From contig CAZWDU010000007.1 of assembly GCA_964632845.1 (NCBI GenBank), forward strand, positions 1 to 64,000: a DNA stretch of 64,000 nt, in the 5' to 3' direction. The stretch comes from JAOZHU01 sp964632845 (lineage in GTDB: Archaea; Thermoproteota; Bathyarchaeia; Bathyarchaeales; Bathycorpusculaceae). Positions 62,150 to 64,000 of this stretch are shown here, piece after piece; positions within the stretch are counted from its first letter, which is position 1; each line of letters begins with the position of its first letter. The notes below the pieces were generated by a model. That model had not been told where the DNA came from and made no database searches. It saw nothing but the letters and a program-made list of their open reading frames with translations. The position numbers and the translations under genes were made by a program.

Positions 62150-62911
62150 ATGGCAGCAAAATATCAAGTATACAAAGATGTTGCTGGCAAGTTTAGATTT
62201 CGACTTAGAGCGGAGAATAACAAGATAGTTGCGGTAAGTGAGGCATACGAGCGATATGCAGGATGCATGAATGGAGTAAAAAGTGTGCAGGCTAACTGCA
62301 ATGCGGAAATCGAAGACATGACTGTGGAAGGAAAAAGAATACCTAACCCGAAATACCAGGTTTTTTATGATAAAACGTGCGGCTACAGATTCCACTTGAA
62401 TGCTAGTAACGGCGAGATTATCGCTAAAAGTGAAGGATACACAACCAAAGAAGGCTGCTTGAATGGCATTAACGCAGTGCAGGCAAGTTGTAACGCTGAA
62501 ATTGAAGACCTAACTGCAACTCAAAAACCAGCCACTGAAGAACCTCTGATAGAAGCCGCAGTAGCCGCAACTGAAATGGTAGTTGCGCCTCCAAAGGGAA
62601 TCAAACTGGAATTATATGATCTGCCAGATACAGCAACAAAAGGCGAAATAGTACATTTCAAAGGGAAACTCAGCGAGAACGGTAGAGGAGTACCAAGTGT
62701 TTACATTACGATCCGCGAGCATGATCGGTCATTCCTTTTTGACGAGATTTTAGGGCATGGATACACAAAAGAAGATGGTTCTTTCGATATCGGCTGGAAA
62801 GCAAGGTCTTTTGATTTCTGGGATAACACGGGTGAAATCTACTCACAATACGACAGAGACCAGAAACCTAAACACATAAGAAGCGAATTCCAAACAATTA
62901 TCATAAAATAA
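62150..62911 (+). CDS. DUF1508 tandem-repeat protein with C-terminal beta domain
   Basis: A 253-residue protein. Two DUF1508 (YegP-like) repeats, residues 4-55 and 66-118, share YQVYKDVAGKFRFRL and YQVFYDKTCGYRFHL starts and GCMNGVKSVQANCNAEIED and GCLNGINAVQASCNAEIED ends. A Pro/Glu/Ala linker follows, then a C-terminal Ig- or transthyretin-like domain (GEIVHFKGKLSENGRGVPSV). No signal peptide. Function unknown. The internal repeats are well preserved. Confidence 0.8.
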   Translation: MAAKYQVYKDVAGKFRFRLRAENNKIVAVSEAYERYAGCMNGVKSVQANCNAEIEDMTVEGKRIPNPKYQVFYDKTCGYRFHLNASNGEIIAKSEGYTTKEGCLNGINAVQASCNAEIEDLTATQKPATEEPLIEAAVAATEMVVAPPKGIKLELYDLPDTATKGEIVHFKGKLSENGRGVPSVYITIREHDRSFLFDEILGHGYTKEDGSFDIGWKARSFDFWDNTGEIYSQYDRDQKPKHIRSEFQTIIIK

Positions 62912-62991
62912 ACCATTTTTCTCAAAAACCCCTTTTTTTAATTTCAAACATCCAGGTGTCACAGAAAGCACGCAATATAAGAGAGTTGAAA

Positions 62992-63237
62992 TCATTTTAT
63001 AAGCAACTGAACATCAGTTTTCTGGCGCACGAGCTTAGGACAAATTGGTAAGATTCCAGCTTCAAGCGCATCCTGTACGTCGCCATAATTTAATTCGCAT
63101 ATTTCATTCACTGCTAAGCCTGACTGAAGCATACACAAAATTATAGCCTTGTCACGGTAAGTTGACGCTGCATCTACGAACTGCTTAATCTGCCCAATTT
63201 TCCATTCATGCTTGCCATTATCTTTCTTCTCAATCAC
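62992..63237 (-). pseudogene. Truncated tyrosine-recombinase (integrase) fragment
   Basis: An 81-residue frame covering only the start of the catalytic domain: RDKAIILCMLQSGLAVNEIC, ELNYGDVQ and KLVRQKT. The first catalytic Arg, expected in a GLRxxE motif, reads GLAVNE. The rest of the domain, including the His-x-x-Arg and Tyr motifs, is missing after a stop at 62992. It lies 105 bases from tRNA-Thr, the usual location for such elements. Confidence 0.65.
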
Positions 63238-63342
63238 TTAGGTACTATTTATTTAACACTCCCACCGAACGCGGCAAGAGCCAATTGACCGCAAGCATTT
63301 TATTGACTAGAAGCAGTTCTTTCACGATAACAACGCATATGC

Positions 63343-63416
63343 GCCTTCGTAGCCTAGCCCGGTGGGGCGTTACCTTGGTAAGGTAATGGTCGCGGGTCCA
63401 AATCCCGCCGAAGGCT
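63343..63416 (+). tRNA. tRNA-Thr (anticodon GGT), CCA encoded
   Basis: Acceptor GCCTTCG/CGAAGGC, anticodon stem TTACC/GGTAA with loop TTGGTAA (GGT), T arm GCGGG/CCCGC, discriminator T, CCA at 63417-63419. No intron. Confidence 0.93.
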
Positions 63417-63431
63417 CCACTTCTATGGAAT

Positions 63432-63620
63432 GAGCTGTTTTGCTGTCCTGAATGCCGAAGAAAGATTTGGATTAATCAAGTCACTACTTGCGAGGTATGC
63501 GGTAAAAAATTTTGCCAAGAATTCATTAGAAAACTGGGTGTGATTTTTAAGAAGAAACTATGCAAATCCTGCCGGTATCCACGCCTTAATTATGTAACGC
63601 TATCTGCAAAAGTGTTATAG
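63432..63620 (+). pseudogene. Beheaded zinc-finger gene directly after tRNA-Thr
   Basis: A frame ending at TAG 63618-63620 reads CCPECRRKIWINQV, CEVCGKKFCQEF and CKSCRYPRLNY, three convincing Cys pairs, about 60 residues. Upstream in frame there is no ATG, GTG or TTG between the tRNA and the first cysteines, so the 5' end is missing. Recombination at the tRNA 3' end is the simplest cause. A CTG at 63435 is the only near-start. Confidence 0.5.
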
Positions 63621-63657
63621 CTGAGCTTTAATCTAAAAATGTTGAGATGGATAACTG

Positions 63658-64000
63658 TTGTCTGATACTCCAGAAAAACCTAAGTCACAGTATAAGAGTT
63701 GCCTTGATTGCAAAGCTGATATCCTGCAGAAGAACCCAGACAAATGTCCCTATTGTGGAAGTGTCAACTTAGTAGATGAAGAGGAGCAACTGGCAAATTC
63801 TGTAGAAACTGAGTTGGAGAACGCTGGAAACTATGAGAAAGTGGCTGGTTTAATACAAAGTAACCTTGCCATTTATTTTGAAAAACTCAAGCAAATCCTA
63901 AACCAGCCAGTCTACAACTTCTCTGAAGCAACTCCAGAGCAAGTTCCAGCCGTGTCAGGCGTATATGTAATTTATGATAACAGTTCAAACCAGATGATTT
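63658..64000 (+). CDS. Zinc-ribbon protein with a GIY-YIG-like domain, 3' end cut by window
   Basis: From TTG 63658 about 114 residues are visible: a zinc ribbon (CLDCKADILQKNPDKCPYCG, residues 15-34), a helical linker (about 40-90), then PAVSGVYVIYDNSSNQMI, which looks like the first strand of a GIY-YIG endonuclease-type domain. GAGATGG lies a suitable distance upstream. The gene runs off the right edge. A nuclease or restriction/defence role is possible but not established. Confidence 0.6.
   Translation, partial: MSDTPEKPKSQYKSCLDCKADILQKNPDKCPYCGSVNLVDEEEQLANSVETELENAGNYEKVAGLIQSNLAIYFEKLKQILNQPVYNFSEATPEQVPAVSGVYVIYDNSSNQMI

Noticed and set aside
1..64000. CRISPR arrays, rRNA genes, complete insertion sequences or a replication origin
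   Set aside because: I looked for regularly spaced repeats, rRNA-like conserved blocks and transposase motifs and found none. Only the integrase fragment and tRNA relics suggest mobility.

Overview
The window reads as a chromosomal segment of an uncultivated archaeon. The sequence shows archaea-specific enzyme forms: GHMP-type shikimate kinase, 3-dehydroquinate synthase II with its aldolase-like partner in place of DAHP synthase, the DUF39 and NIL-ferredoxin homocysteine proteins, RNase P protein Rpp21 beside a YhbY-type protein, and a tRNA with a bulge-helix-bulge intron. A Bathyarchaeia-like (Thermoproteota) host is my best guess, but no rRNA or ribosomal protein is present to prove it. Layout: 1-5.7 kb (+) is a branched-chain and aromatic operon, ilvN (cut by the edge)-leuC-leuD-leuB-leuA-pheA. 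It converges with a very tight minus-strand operon (15.9 to 5.7 kb) running lysC-ADTH synthase-DHQ synthase II-aroD-aroE-aroK-aroA-aroC-chorismate mutase-aminotransferase-tyrA. That is a complete archaeal shikimate-to-tyrosine/phenylalanine route together with the aspartate kinase that starts its aspartate-semialdehyde supply. Divergent from it (16.3-19.0 kb, +) lie three genes for homocysteine synthesis from aspartate semialdehyde and sulfide (DUF39-CBS, NIL-ferredoxin, UPF0280). The first of these appears to lack a standard start codon. At 19-20.4 kb are a frameshifted membrane-protein relic, YhbY, Rpp21 and a small winged-helix protein. At 20.8-25.8 kb is a translationally coupled export operon: two FtsX/MacB-type permeases, a multi-spanning GT-C-like protein and an ATPase lacking its H-loop histidine. 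The stretch 26-47 kb is a long minus-strand surface-glycan region. It holds GT2 and GT4 glycosyltransferases, five SAM methyltransferases, two thymidylate-kinase-like P-loop proteins, a nucleotidyltransferase, a B12-binding radical SAM enzyme resembling HpnJ, DUF1616, a CPBP protease and several large membrane proteins. It also holds two broken GT4 copies that keep only the C-terminal or N-terminal part of an intact neighbour. From 47 to 64 kb the window is a mosaic: a metallo-beta-lactamase-fold hydrolase and a dihydropteroate-synthase-related protein, then blocks separated by tRNA genes and tRNA 3'-end relics. One block (49.6-54.2 kb) carries DUF4956, a lamin-tail protein, a VTC (polyphosphate polymerase-like) protein and a secreted Cthe_2159-like beta-helix protein, a set best known from bacteria. 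Others carry small Cys-rich proteins, a dodecin, an array of five TTGACCAA-type half-sites, a squalene-cyclase-like repeat protein, a drug-type ABC transporter, DUF1508 repeats, an integrase fragment and a beheaded zinc-finger gene next to tRNA-Thr. The last gene, a zinc ribbon plus the start of a GIY-YIG-like domain, runs off the right edge. No CRISPR array, rRNA gene or complete insertion sequence was seen.
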